Numbered from the stretch's first letter, positions 1-8,461 are shown. The stretch is DNA of 32,319 bases from an uncultured Blautia sp. (GCA_934364795.1 CAKRMK010000036.1:1-32319); one strand, 5' to 3'. Notes: generated from the letters alone by a model not told the origin. Numbers and translations: made by a program.

Positions 1-136
1 TACGTCATTGCTACAAATCTTTCTTTCCATATCATTTTGAATCCAACCCGGGCAGATTTTCTTCAAAATCATGGTGGAAGTGCTTCGTTTCTATGTTGGA
101 AAAATGAACGGAAACACTTGATTTTACTGACTTTCT

Positions 137-2014
137 TCAATGTAACCTTATTATAACGTCCTCCCCCCATCCCGTTAACTCATTAGGCTCCCCATCCACC
201 CCCGGTACTCTTTTCGCCCCACGCCTTAAATACGCCTTAACCTTCTCCCCATACAAATACGGATCATTCCCCCTTACAATCCCCCATTCCATCAAAAGTG
301 CCGAGGCCCCTGTTACAAACGGAGTTGAAAAAGAAGTTCCTGTAAAGCTTTCATAGCCACCGCCAGAACGAGGGGCTAAAATATTAACGCCAGGTGCTAC
401 CAAATCCGGTTTTGGGTAGGGAAGCGCACTGCTGCCACGCCCGGAAAAATCAGCATAAGCATTTAGTCTGGCATCATAAGCCCCCACACTAATCACCCGT
501 CTGGCGGTTGCCGGAATGGTAAGGGTTCCCTGCGCTCTTGGAAAATAAAACGCCGTGCCCGGATTTAAGGTTTTCCCACCTGGAAGCCAGAGAAAATACT
601 GTCCACTCTTTACATTTCTTGCTGTGAGAACAATTCTCCATACCCCACTGTCCACGTAAGCACTCTCCTGTATTTTCATTCCGCTTGGTCCTGCTTTTGT
701 AATTTCCAGCCTCTCCATTTCATTCACTTCATTTCCATCTATTTCATCCACTACCAGAAAATCCACATAAATCTCCTGGGTCACATGATACGGTGCCGGT
801 TTTCCATAATAAATCAGAAGCTCTGTATTTCCCAGCCTCCACCTTTGTGCCCCTAAATTTTCTTCCAGCGGACCGATCCGCACTCCTGCCGGATTTTCTA
901 TATAAATTTCCATTTCATCCTCATAATCTTTCCAAAGCTGTACATTTAAGGTTGGCTCAAAAGCTCCTACCCCTAGTTCAATTTCCTGTGTTTCCCCCTG
1001 AGATAGTTTTCCACCATAATGCAGCGCATCAGCCCCATTATTCCCCATTCCCACACAAATTGCGATTTTTCCCATACTTGACACACTGTCCAGATAAGTT
1101 TCAACCAGAGAATCGCCTTTATGTGAACCATAGTTATTCCCAAAGCTTAAATTAATCACCATCGGTTTTCCAAGTTGCAGCGCCTGCCGTACCAGATAAT
1201 CCACGCCTTGCATAAGTTCTGTTGTCCTTGGAAAAGAATCCTGTCTTGGAATTCCCATTTTTACAACCAGAAGATCACTTTCATATGCAACACCTCGATT
1301 TATAGCTCCCGGAGAAAAATCACTGCCTGCTGCCACCCCAAGAACGGCAGTTCCATGGCCACTTCTGTCTTCTGACGGAACAAGGCGCCGCCCTTCCCTG
1401 GCAGGAAGAGACAACGCCTCATTAATTTCTTCATTTGTATATTCAGTTCCAATTATATAACCTTTTGGTGGATTTCCAGAAATACTCTGGTCCCACAAAC
1501 GCAAAATTCTGGATTTTCCATCTGATGTGAGAAATGCAGGATGACGATAATCCACTCCTGAATCTACAATTCCAATCAGTACATCCCGTCCAGTCAGCTG
1601 CAGATTTCCTGGCTCATTTTGCTGTACCTGTGTAATACAGCTTGCCTCTTTTGAAAAAAGATCCTCAAAATAAAGCCTGGTCGGTTTTTCTATAAATTCT
1701 ACCGCCTTTCTGGACGAATATTCATCAAGCATGCTTTCCGGAAGTGTTACAATCGCATATCCTCCAAGCAACGGTACAACAGAAATACCAGGGCCACCAA
1801 GCTGTGATGCCCCCAAGATTTCCATGCTGCCAGCCGTGTCTATACCATCAGTTCCAGATTCTCCTGTCCCATTGCCCTGGCTGTATTTAACGATAACCTC
1901 CCACATGCGGGACTTAGAGTCATACCCAACATTAAGATTTTGTGATTTCTCCCGTTCTTCTTTTGAGGAATCTATTGCAAGATTCAAAAGATTATCCAGC
2001 TTCTGGTCTGCCAT
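137..2014 (-). CDS. S8 family (subtilisin-like) serine peptidase, Csp-like
   Basis: A subtilase of about 625 residues with an intact catalytic triad: Asp in IVDSGVDYRHP, His in DRSGHGTAVLGVAAG and Ser in FTGTSFSTPFVTGAS. Between His and Ser there is a long beta-rich insertion (LSQGETQEIELGVGAF onward), like the jelly-roll insert of the clostridial Csp germination proteases. No signal peptide is visible, so it is probably cytoplasmic or packaged in the spore. The frame opens at a TTG at 2035, but GGAGG lies four bases before the ATG at 2014 (MADQKLDN), so I use that start. It is encoded downstream of, and in the same direction as, the CBM9/hydrolase remnant, with about 135 bp between them. A Csp-like germination role is inferred from architecture only; a general S8 peptidase with another role is possible. 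Confidence 0.88.
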   Translation of the reverse strand: MADQKLDNLLNLAIDSSKEEREKSQNLNVGYDSKSRMWEVIVKYSQGNGTGESGTDGIDTAGSMEILGASQLGGPGISVVPLLGGYAIVTLPESMLDEYSSRKAVEFIEKPTRLYFEDLFSKEASCITQVQQNEPGNLQLTGRDVLIGIVDSGVDYRHPAFLTSDGKSRILRLWDQSISGNPPKGYIIGTEYTNEEINEALSLPAREGRRLVPSEDRSGHGTAVLGVAAGSDFSPGAINRGVAYESDLLVVKMGIPRQDSFPRTTELMQGVDYLVRQALQLGKPMVINLSFGNNYGSHKGDSLVETYLDSVSSMGKIAICVGMGNNGADALHYGGKLSQGETQEIELGVGAFEPTLNVQLWKDYEDEMEIYIENPAGVRIGPLEENLGAQRWRLGNTELLIYYGKPAPYHVTQEIYVDFLVVDEIDGNEVNEMERLEITKAGPSGMKIQESAYVDSGVWRIVLTARNVKSGQYFLWLPGGKTLNPGTAFYFPRAQGTLTIPATARRVISVGAYDARLNAYADFSGRGSSALPYPKPDLVAPGVNILAPRSGGGYESFTGTSFSTPFVTGASALLMEWGIVRGNDPYLYGEKVKAYLRRGAKRVPGVDGEPNELTGWGEDVIIRLH

Positions 2015-2149
2015 AGTACCTCCATTCTGCCGCAACGCAACAATACATACGCTATTTTATTCCTTCTGCCAGATATTAATTCCTTCTTATCTCTATTTTA
2101 CTAGACTAACTATGGCAACTAAATTTAGGCGAAAATTATTTTTTTGCTC

Positions 2150-2530
2150 TCACGCAAAATACTTTTTTATTATCTTCTGTACAGGTTTATTATAGATTTC
2201 ATAGCTTGAATCTGCCATTGCCTCAGCTTCATCAGGCAATTGCGGTGCCCATTCCCACATGGCAAATCCCTGAACCCAGGGTCTTTTCGCACAAGCATCA
2301 AACATACTTTGGTACCAGTTCACCTGCTCCTCCAGGGACTGTTTTCCCTGAAGCTCCCAGTTATTAGGTACCATTCCGGAACCTTTTTTCGACATACATC
2401 CTGCCTCTGCAAAGAAAAACGTTTTCCCATATTTCCTGACAGTTTTTTCAATACGGTCAAGCTCCTGTTCCCACTGATTTATTGGATAATAACCACTAAA
2501 CTCATCCAATTCTCGCCTGTGCAAAGCACA
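2150..2530 (-). pseudogene. C-terminal remnant of a glycoside hydrolase (GH113/GH5-like)
   Basis: The frame ending at 2150 encodes about 125 residues resembling the last third of a TIM-barrel glycoside hydrolase. FFFAEAGCMSKKGSG looks like the strand carrying the nucleophile Glu, and FAMWEWAPQ like the final strand with its aromatic residues. The N-terminal two thirds, including the acid/base Glu, are absent. Upstream of about 2530 the same frame only shadows the CBM9-like gene in another register, so its apparent N-terminus is not genuine. It looks like a deletion or recombination scar joining a hydrolase 3' end to the end of the neighbouring gene. The GH113 assignment is tentative; the overall shape is also compatible with GH5-type enzymes. 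Confidence 0.6.
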
Positions 2531-3125
2531 CCGGCAAATGAAAATTGGGAGTTTCACTTTCAATTGGAGAATAGCATCCAAAATGCCGCAGCTCCTCTGA
2601 CTCTGAAATCTTATAAAAATTGCAGTAAAAATAATCGCCCTTTTTAATGCTTTCAAAATCACAGATTTCCTTCAAGTAGCTTTCCGGAAAAAGTACTTCA
2701 AGGTACCATTTTTCCTCCTCGATGACCGCTTTTACACCAGTAAGTGCAAACTGTTCTTTACTTATGGAATGTCTGTTTTTCCTTCCCCGCCCATAGTTAG
2801 CAAGCATGGCACCGTTTGCATTTATTTCAAAATTCGTGTACATGCACTCATTGCTAAGAGGCTCATCCTGCTCTGGAAATGCAAGAAAAATCTCCATGGC
2901 GCTGTCCTCAAAAACCGGATCATTTGGTTTGTAATACACCCGTTTTGGATTCTTCTCTTCACAAACCATTTTCACAAATAATCCTTTATTTTCCACATAG
3001 CCAAGCCAGCCATATACAGGCGGATTCTGCTTGCTGTCCCACATGTAGCGGTCAATGGAAAAACGCTCACACTGCTCAATCTGTTCTTTACATTTAATTC
3101 TTTTTACCCGATACTCTAATCCCAT
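2502..3125 (-). CDS. CBM9-like carbohydrate-binding protein, probably altered at its C-terminus
   Basis: A 207-residue protein resembling the stand-alone carbohydrate-binding family 9-like proteins of Firmicutes. Features are EDSAMEIFLAF, YTNFEINANGAMLANYGRGRKNR and the closing SPIESETPNFHLP. Family members usually end soon after this motif in an aromatic/Gly stretch (PEYFG-like). Here it is replaced by VCFAQARIG and a stop, exactly where the hydrolase remnant begins, so the last 8 to 10 residues are probably not native. The start at 3125 has AGAGGA six bases upstream. There is no signal peptide, so the protein would act inside the cell or is a fragment of a sugar-utilisation locus that has decayed. 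CBM9 membership is by motif resemblance. Confidence 0.65.
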   Translation of the reverse strand: MGLEYRVKRIKCKEQIEQCERFSIDRYMWDSKQNPPVYGWLGYVENKGLFVKMVCEEKNPKRVYYKPNDPVFEDSAMEIFLAFPEQDEPLSNECMYTNFEINANGAMLANYGRGRKNRHSISKEQFALTGVKAVIEEEKWYLEVLFPESYLKEICDFESIKKGDYFYCNFYKISESEELRHFGCYSPIESETPNFHLPVCFAQARIG

Positions 3126-3182
3126 AATTTTCCTCTTTTTCTGTTATTTAAAAAAATCCTGCCTGGCACATCTTTTTTCTTT

Positions 3183-3449
3183 TTATTTTACACCAAAGAT
3201 GGAAAAATTCTCAACTGCAGATTTTACATCTTCCATCACTTCATTTACACTCTCAAACAAAGAATCGGTATCATCCAGCAAAATATCGATCTTATCCATT
3301 TTTTCTTCATAGGATTCCATCTTTTCTTCGTAAGTGTTCAGCTTTTCAGTCAGTATTTTCTGCTGCTGGAAGTTAAGTGCCAGGCCAGCACCCTGAATCA
3401 GAATAATAACTATCAGGCATCCGATGATAATTTTATGAAAGCCTTTCAT
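3183..3449 (-). CDS. Small single-pass membrane protein with coiled coil
   Basis: About 88 residues starting at MKGFHKIII: a transmembrane helix (IIIGCLIVIILIQGAGLAL) followed by a heptad-rich stretch (LTEKLNTYEEKMESYEEKMDKID) and an amphipathic acidic tail. The frame opens further upstream at 3494 inside the exporter gene, but AAAGGGG lies about eight bases before the ATG at 3449. That start follows the exporter stop codon by one base, so the two genes are translationally adjacent and certainly co-transcribed. I do not recognise a family. By context it is an accessory or assembly subunit of the MMPL exporter, with the coiled coil perhaps mediating oligomerisation; this is inference. Confidence 0.7.
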   Translation of the reverse strand: MKGFHKIIIGCLIVIILIQGAGLALNFQQQKILTEKLNTYEEKMESYEEKMDKIDILLDDTDSLFESVNEVMEDVKSAVENFSIFGVK

Positions 3450-3450
3450 G

Positions 3451-5499
3451 TCACTTTTCCCCTTTCTTTTTCTTCCGTTCAATGTAAATTCCATCTGTTA
3501 CATACAGAAAACATGGAAGAACAAAAAGCACGACAAACATAGAGCAAAGAGTTCCTCTTCCCAGGAAATATCCCAGCTGTGACAACAGTCCGTGGGTGGA
3601 AATAATTCCAAGCAGAAATCCAACTACAGTCAAAGTAATTCCAGAGGTAAGAATGGACACTGTAACATTTGAAATCGTCTCCACAATACTCTCTTTTTTA
3701 TCCAGCTTTGCACGATTTTCTTTATATCGCTCTGTAAGCAAAATTGCATAATCCACAGTTGCACCCAGCTGTATGGAACTGATGATCAGGTATGCGATAT
3801 AAAAGATTGACTGTCCGTAAATATATGGAATAGATAAGTTGATCCAGATTGCAATCTCAATTGTCAACACCAGGATCACCGGAAGTACCACAGATTTCAT
3901 GGTCAGCAAAAGTACCACAAAAACAGCTCCAATGGCAAGAAGATTAACCTTTACCATATCTGCAGTAATGGTATCCATCAGATCATAGGTACTTACTCCT
4001 TCACCGGCAAGATAATATTCATCAGGATAATATTTCTGGGCAATTTCCCTGATTTCTTCTACCAGTGCAACCGTTTCTTCGCCTTCATAATCCACTGCCA
4101 CATTCAGAACCATACGTTCATAATTTTCTGACTGAAGCTTTTTCAGGAGCTTATCCGGGATGGCACTGGCCGGGACTGCCGGTCCGATCATTTCCCTAAG
4201 GGCTGTCATAGATGTAATTTCCGGAACCTCTTTTAGTTCATCCAACAGCTTCTGTTCTGTTATTGTATCACCTTTTGGCACCATCAGCACATAATTATCA
4301 CTTTTTCCAAAAACTTCTTCAATTTTTTCTGTATCCTGTCCAAGTCTTGTTTCACTTCCAAAAATATGGGAAGAACCATAATAATAAGAATTGCTGTTGC
4401 TTCCCATGTAAGCCGGAACAATCAGAAACAGAAAAATGATTCCAACCGGGTACATTACTTTACGGATTAGTTTGCCAAAGCCTCTGAAAGATCGCATAAA
4501 TGATTTATGCCTGGTTTTATCCATCCATTTGTATGTAACCAGAATCCATCCCGGCATAAAAAGAAATACGGTAAGAAGGCTGATTGCAATTCCTTTTGCA
4601 AGTGCAAGGCCAAGGTCAGGACCAATTCCAAAACGCATCATTATCAGCGCAAGAAATCCGATTACAGTGGTAAGTCCACTGGATAAAATAGAGCTGGTTG
4701 AAAGTGCCAGGGCATTTCTCATTGCTTCAGTTGGCTTCGCATCTTTTCTGCATTCATCAAAACGATGGATCAAAAAAACTGAATAGTCCAAGGAAACTGC
4801 CAGCTGCAAAATGTTTCCTGCCGCATTTGTGACAAATGAAATTTCCCCAAACAGTAGGTTTGTTCCTGCATTGATCAAAATTGCCACACCAAGTCCCAAA
4901 AGGACTAACAACGGCTCCACCCAGGAGGTTGTAGTAAGTGTAAGAATCACCAGAAGGAACAAAACTGCAATCACGGAAATCTTCCTGATTTCTGAAACAG
5001 TCGAGGTTGTGGCAAGTGCTGTACTCACTGCACTTCCGGTCATTGCATTGTCATCACCGATCAGTGTATAAATTTCAGGAACTACTTCGCTTCTTTTTTC
5101 TTCTTCAATAGTTACCTGAAACAGTGCATAGCCATCTTTATAATATGTTTCCAGTGTATCTTCCGGATACATGGAAAAAGGCATATCCACAGGAACTGCA
5201 TCGTCCAGCCAGGATACGAAAATAACTCCGTCAATATTTTCCAGCTTTTCTTTATAATCCAGAGCCTCCTTTTTATCTTCCACCTTTATCATAACCCTGG
5301 CATTTGGAATTGCACCGTCAAATTCCTGATTCATTACATCCAGGGCAACTGTTGATGGGGAAGTTTCCGGAAGATAATCATTCATATCATAATCTACTTT
5401 TACAAGCTTTTTGCAGTATCCGCAAAATACTGCTGCTACCAGAAATACTGCCATGATCACATACCGGCATTTTATTACGCCACTGTAAATTTTCTTCAT
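3451..5499 (-). CDS. MMPL/RND-family membrane exporter
   Basis: A 682-residue protein with the two-fold RND layout. It has an N-terminal membrane helix (VIMAVFLVAAVFCGY), a first outer-face loop starting VDYDMNDYLPETSPST, then about five helices. A second unit repeats this pattern (membrane helix near residue 350, loop with FGSETRLGQDTEKIEEVFGKSD, helices to the end). Each unit carries the MMPL-type intramembrane signature (LQLAVSLDYSVFLIHRF and IQLGATVDYAILLTERY), where the buried Asp would conduct protons. Such proteins export lipids, siderophores or hydrophobic drugs; the substrate here is unknown. The start at 5499 has AAGGAG six bases upstream. It is divergent from a TetR-type gene, which suggests an inducible efflux unit, and is followed by the small coiled-coil protein. 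Confidence 0.9.
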   Translation of the reverse strand: MKKIYSGVIKCRYVIMAVFLVAAVFCGYCKKLVKVDYDMNDYLPETSPSTVALDVMNQEFDGAIPNARVMIKVEDKKEALDYKEKLENIDGVIFVSWLDDAVPVDMPFSMYPEDTLETYYKDGYALFQVTIEEEKRSEVVPEIYTLIGDDNAMTGSAVSTALATTSTVSEIRKISVIAVLFLLVILTLTTTSWVEPLLVLLGLGVAILINAGTNLLFGEISFVTNAAGNILQLAVSLDYSVFLIHRFDECRKDAKPTEAMRNALALSTSSILSSGLTTVIGFLALIMMRFGIGPDLGLALAKGIAISLLTVFLFMPGWILVTYKWMDKTRHKSFMRSFRGFGKLIRKVMYPVGIIFLFLIVPAYMGSNSNSYYYGSSHIFGSETRLGQDTEKIEEVFGKSDNYVLMVPKGDTITEQKLLDELKEVPEITSMTALREMIGPAVPASAIPDKLLKKLQSENYERMVLNVAVDYEGEETVALVEEIREIAQKYYPDEYYLAGEGVSTYDLMDTITADMVKVNLLAIGAVFVVLLLTMKSVVLPVILVLTIEIAIWINLSIPYIYGQSIFYIAYLIISSIQLGATVDYAILLTERYKENRAKLDKKESIVETISNVTVSILTSGITLTVVGFLLGIISTHGLLSQLGYFLGRGTLCSMFVVLFVLPCFLYVTDGIYIERKKKKGEK

Positions 5500-5560
5500 C
5501 TTCTTCTCCTTTTAATTTTTCAAACACATTTTTGTTTGATATTATTGTTTTAATATTTAT

Positions 5561-5612
5561 TTGACATTTGTCATTTAATTTATTATCATAATGATATAGA
5601 GAAAAAATGCAA
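5561..5612. promoter_or_regulatory. Overlapping divergent promoters with a palindrome between exporter and TetR genes
   Basis: On the plus strand TTGACA (5561-5566) is 17 bases from TATCAT (5584-5589), directed at the TetR gene. On the minus strand TTGCAT (complement of 5607-5612) is 16 bases from TATGAT (complement of 5585-5590), directed at the exporter. The two -10 boxes overlap almost completely. A short palindrome, TGACA-TT-TGTCA (5562-5573), covers the plus-strand -35 box and is a candidate operator for the TetR protein. The second TTGACA at 5642-5647 has no convincing -10 partner. These are sequence-match calls only. Confidence 0.45.
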
Positions 5613-5718
5613 CGTACAGTTATATACAGTTTGAAAAATAATTGACATATTATAATAATTGTCCGTTTTAACATTCCAAAATTTTTATCACCTCTTATGA
5701 AGAAAGCAAGGAGACATT

Positions 5719-6294
5719 ATGGCTAACGACAAGGATTTAAGATTTGTAAGAACCAATCAGATGCTTTGCACTGCATTTATCGAGCTGCTAAGCAAAAAGA
5801 AATTTGAAGACATTACTGTAAACGAGCTTTGCGAAAAGGCTTTGATCCGAAGAGCAACCTTTTACACTCATTTTCTTGATAAATATGACTTTTTCTCTTA
5901 CTTTGTGCGGCAGAACCGTGATAATTTTATAAGTACCTGGGAAATACATGATACAGATAATACTTTGATGACTTTTTCTATTCATATGTTCCGTCAGGCA
6001 GTACATTACCTGTCTGCACATATGGCCATGGTGCAGAATGCATTGAGCAGCAACGCTTTTTCCATTCTTCTTGATATTCTGGCAGAAGAAATCCGTGTTT
6101 CTTTTATAGAGGAATTATCAAAAGATAATTTTGCAACATTACCCGAGGATGTTCTCCCTGAACTTGCTGCTGCCTACTACTCCGGCGGGATTATCCAGAT
6201 TCTGCGGTACTGGATAACTTCCAAGGGGACTCCCACAGAAGAAGTATTGGTAAAACAGTACTCCGCTTTGCTTGGAACCTTGTTTGTTTCGTGA
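5719..6294 (+). CDS. TetR/AcrR-family transcriptional regulator
   Basis: A 191-residue protein whose first 55 residues fit the TetR DNA-binding domain: a helix (TNQMLCTAFIELLSKK) then the helix-turn-helix FEDITVNELCEKALIRRATFYTHF, with the usual YTHFxxK element just after. The C-terminal part is an all-helical ligand-binding/dimerisation region of unknown specificity ending in a TetR_C-like segment (YYSGGIIQILRYWI). AAGGAGA lies six bases before the ATG. It is transcribed divergently from the MMPL exporter and shares its control region, the usual arrangement for a local repressor of an efflux gene, so I infer it represses the exporter and itself. The ligand cannot be told from sequence. Confidence 0.88.
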   Translation: MANDKDLRFVRTNQMLCTAFIELLSKKKFEDITVNELCEKALIRRATFYTHFLDKYDFFSYFVRQNRDNFISTWEIHDTDNTLMTFSIHMFRQAVHYLSAHMAMVQNALSSNAFSILLDILAEEIRVSFIEELSKDNFATLPEDVLPELAAAYYSGGIIQILRYWITSKGTPTEEVLVKQYSALLGTLFVS

Positions 6295-6320
6295 AAGTGT
6301 TTTATGAAAGAATCATTTTA

Positions 6321-6350
6321 TTACAAATTTTATTACGGATATGTTATAAT
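6321..6350 (+). promoter_or_regulatory. Sigma-A-type promoter for the acidic secreted protein gene
   Basis: TTACAA (6321-6326) and TATAAT (6345-6350) are separated by 18 bases, and the -10 box has an extended TG dinucleotide one base upstream. Transcription would start near 6357, about 50 bases before the ATG at 6406, which carries GAGGTG as ribosome binding site. Confidence 0.6.
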
Positions 6351-6405
6351 AAACCTGTTGAGCACATAACCATTTTGAAAACGATACTTATGAGGTGTAA
6401 AATTT

Positions 6406-6996
6406 ATGAAATACAAAGATGAATTCCACATTGCATCTACTGCAATTCTCCTTTGTGCAGCTATGCTTGGAATTTCCGCAGTTGTTCCCAAGGAAAGCCG
6501 TGTCCCAACAGCACAGACTACTCTTCAGGAAGCACCAGAAACTGCTGCAGAGGCAGCTGCCGAACAGCAGGCTGAATTTCCTATTTACACGCAGGAAAGC
6601 AATTATGATACCTCTGATGATTCCGGACAGGACATAAATTATTATGATGACAGCCAGAGTGACACTTCCTATGATACCAGTGGCTCTGACTATGAAGATG
6701 CAGCAGGAAATACGGATGGATCGGATAATACCGGCAGTTCTGATTCTGCTGATGGCTCTGGTGATACCAGCTACGACGGAAGTAATTCTGGTGATTCCTC
6801 TGATACTTCCGGAAGTGGCCAGATCACTTACCCTTCCGATGACTCCCAGGACAACAGCCAGGATATTCCAGACTACACCGAGGATGCTTCCGCTGACTAT
6901 GGACAGGAAGACAGCTCTGTATGGGAGGACTCCACCACCGGAGGCGAGGATAACGGAGGAGATACATCTGGCGAAGATATTGAGTATTATGAATGA
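6406..6996 (+). CDS. Secreted or surface acidic Asp/Ser/Gly/Tyr low-complexity protein
   Basis: A 196-residue protein with an N-terminal hydrophobic segment (STAILLCAAMLGISAVV, residues about 11-27) preceded by Lys residues, consistent with a signal peptide or membrane anchor. An Ala/Glu-rich spacer follows. From about residue 55 to the end the sequence is low complexity, dominated by Asp, Ser, Gly and Thr, with about a dozen Tyr in motifs such as SYD and DYE. After Arg32 there is no Lys, Arg or His at all (164 residues), giving an extremely acidic disordered tail. I do not recognise a family. It is monocistronic between its own promoter (6321-6350) and a strong bidirectional hairpin (7018-7092). 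A cell-wall-spanning or cation-binding role is possible but not shown. Confidence 0.7.
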   Translation: MKYKDEFHIASTAILLCAAMLGISAVVPKESRVPTAQTTLQEAPETAAEAAAEQQAEFPIYTQESNYDTSDDSGQDINYYDDSQSDTSYDTSGSDYEDAAGNTDGSDNTGSSDSADGSGDTSYDGSNSGDSSDTSGSGQITYPSDDSQDNSQDIPDYTEDASADYGQEDSSVWEDSTTGGEDNGGDTSGEDIEYYE

Positions 6997-7017
6997 TATG
7001 TAAACAAGAAGGAATAA

Positions 7018-7092
7018 AAAATCCCCGAAATTGTTTCTCTGACAATTTGCCCCTATTACATGCCACTGTCAGATTTTCAATTCCGGGGATTT
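7018..7092. terminator. Bidirectional terminator between convergent genes
   Basis: A 15-bp outer stem (AAATCCCCGAAATTG at 7018-7032 against CAATTCCGGGGATTT at 7078-7092, one mismatch) encloses an inner 7-bp stem (TCTGACA/TGTCAGA). T-rich tracts follow on both sides: TTTCTTTT on the plus strand, and TTTTTATTCC on the minus strand. It would end transcription of both the acidic protein gene and the Nudix gene. Confidence 0.75.
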
Positions 7093-7121
7093 CTTTTCCA
7101 TAAATTCAAAAAGTTCGAATA

Positions 7122-7736
7122 CTATTTAATCTGATTCAGAAATTCAAATGGTTCCTCATCATTCAGAAAATGCATCAGCATATAAGCAGTCATAATTGCC
7201 ACATTTTCTTCTTTCAGAATACGCTTTACTTCCTCGCGGTCAGCCAGAACAACCTCTATCTCTTCTGTATCCTCCTGGGCCTTGGAGCTGATTTCTCCGC
7301 TGGCATATCCATATACGGTTGCACAGGATTCGTCAGTCATTCCAACTGTAGTAAAATAAGGTTTCTGGTAAGCTTCTGCCACTGGAATAGGTTCCAGCGT
7401 AAGCCCTGTTTCCTCATACATTTCGCGCACTGCGCCTTCATGGTAATTCTCATCCGGCTCTACCAGACCTGCCGGGAACTCATAAATATAATCCCCAAGA
7501 GTATAACGGTACTGGCGTATCAGAACCACTCTGTCTCTTTTCTCACCATAGATGCTGTAAATAATGACCCCATCCGGATTATTCTTACGTGTCACCATTT
7601 TCAGGCTGTCCACATCCTTCGCCCTGGATGCCACAAAATAATTCACAGGTGTATTGTGCACGCTGGTGGCTTTTACATTGTAAAGGTTTACATAACGATT
7701 TTCAGTCTGCTTTGTAATACTGTTGATTTTTCCCAC
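7122..7736 (-). CDS. NUDIX hydrolase, ADP-ribose pyrophosphatase-like
   Basis: A 204-residue protein with a perfect Nudix box at residues 90-112: G-x5-E-x7-REMYEETGL. It sits after the beta-strand segment VVLIRQYRYTLGDYIYEFPAG that is typical of ADP-ribose pyrophosphatase/NudF-like enzymes (the RQYR element). These enzymes cleave nucleoside diphosphates linked to another moiety using Mg2+ held by the box glutamates. Translation starts at a GTG at 7736 with AGAGG five bases upstream. It begins 15 bases after the ribU stop, so it is very likely in the FMN-riboswitch operon. That context raises the possibility that the physiological substrate is a flavin dinucleotide such as FAD, but the sequence alone fits ADP-ribose better. 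Confidence 0.9.
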   Translation of the reverse strand: MGKINSITKQTENRYVNLYNVKATSVHNTPVNYFVASRAKDVDSLKMVTRKNNPDGVIIYSIYGEKRDRVVLIRQYRYTLGDYIYEFPAGLVEPDENYHEGAVREMYEETGLTLEPIPVAEAYQKPYFTTVGMTDESCATVYGYASGEISSKAQEDTEEIEVVLADREEVKRILKEENVAIMTAYMLMHFLNDEEPFEFLNQIK

Positions 7737-7751
7737 AGGAACCTCTTTTCA

Positions 7752-8387
7752 TCAGTCACCGCGAAGGATCACACGGATTCTCTTATAAATAAAGAACACG
7801 ATCACTGAAGTTAATGTGTATTTGAATAAGTTGAATGGTACAAGGATCATAATTGCAAATGTAAGAAGGTTGGTAACACCGCTGTGAACAGCTGCACCCA
7901 TTTCAATAAATGCCTGAACCGGCATTCCAAATGCCTTGCCATATGCCGGAAGAAGTACAAATGCATTTACAAAACATGCAAGGATAGTTGTAATGATAAC
8001 ACCAACTGCCATTCCTGCTACTGCGTGTCCTCTTGTTTTCTTATGCTGATAACGGTAGATAAGGCCTGCCGGCACTACATAAGAGCATCCAAAGAGAAAA
8101 TTGGCAACATCTCCCACGCCTGCTGTTACAGTTCCTTTTGTCACCAGATGCACCAGAATCTTCACCAGTTCAATCAGAATACCTGCCACAGGTCCCATTG
8201 CAAAGGAACCGATCAGTGCCGGGATTTCTGAAAAGTCCAGCTGATAAAAGGACGGGGCAAGAAATGGCAGCGGCACCTCAAAATTCATTAACACGCCTGC
8301 CACAGCACCCAGCATTGCCACCTGTGCGATGGTTCTGGTACGGCTTCGTTCTACTACATTTCCATCTCTGATTACTTGTTCGCTCAT
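7752..8387 (-). CDS. ribU: Riboflavin ECF transporter substrate-binding subunit (S component)
   Basis: A 211-residue integral membrane protein with the ECF S-component pattern. Its first helix (IAQVAMLGAVAGVLMNFEVPLPF) carries the Ala-rich motif that contacts the ECF T subunit. It is followed by FYQLDFSEIPALIGSFAMGPVAGILIELVK (split here by position: the first half binds substrate in the family) and four further helices. It captures riboflavin for uptake with the shared ECF ATPases and EcfT, not encoded here. The assignment is strengthened by the FMN riboswitch and terminator immediately upstream. The ATG at 8387 has AAGGAG eight bases upstream. The N-terminal 15 residues (EQVIRDGNVVERSR) are a hydrophilic extension. 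The Nudix gene follows in the same operon. Confidence 0.88.
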   Translation of the reverse strand: MSEQVIRDGNVVERSRTRTIAQVAMLGAVAGVLMNFEVPLPFLAPSFYQLDFSEIPALIGSFAMGPVAGILIELVKILVHLVTKGTVTAGVGDVANFLFGCSYVVPAGLIYRYQHKKTRGHAVAGMAVGVIITTILACFVNAFVLLPAYGKAFGMPVQAFIEMGAAVHSGVTNLLTFAIMILVPFNLFKYTLTSVIVFFIYKRIRVILRGD

Positions 8388-8434
8388 ACTCGTCGCTCCT
8401 TAAATTATAATATTTAAAGAAAATTTCTGCAAGC

Positions 8435-8461
8435 AAAAAGCCCTGGAATTTCTTCCAGGGC
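8435..8461 (-). terminator. Riboswitch expression-platform terminator upstream of ribU
   Basis: On the minus strand GCCCTGGAA-GAAA-TTCCAGGGC forms a perfect 9-bp stem followed directly by TTTTT. It lies between the FMN aptamer and the ribU start and would stop transcription when FMN is bound. Confidence 0.9.

Noticed and set aside
1..136. Open frames at the left edge: plus-strand frame from base 1 to 153, and a minus-strand MILKKICPGWIQ start.
   Set aside because: No ribosome binding site or recognisable family, and too short to support; left unannotated.
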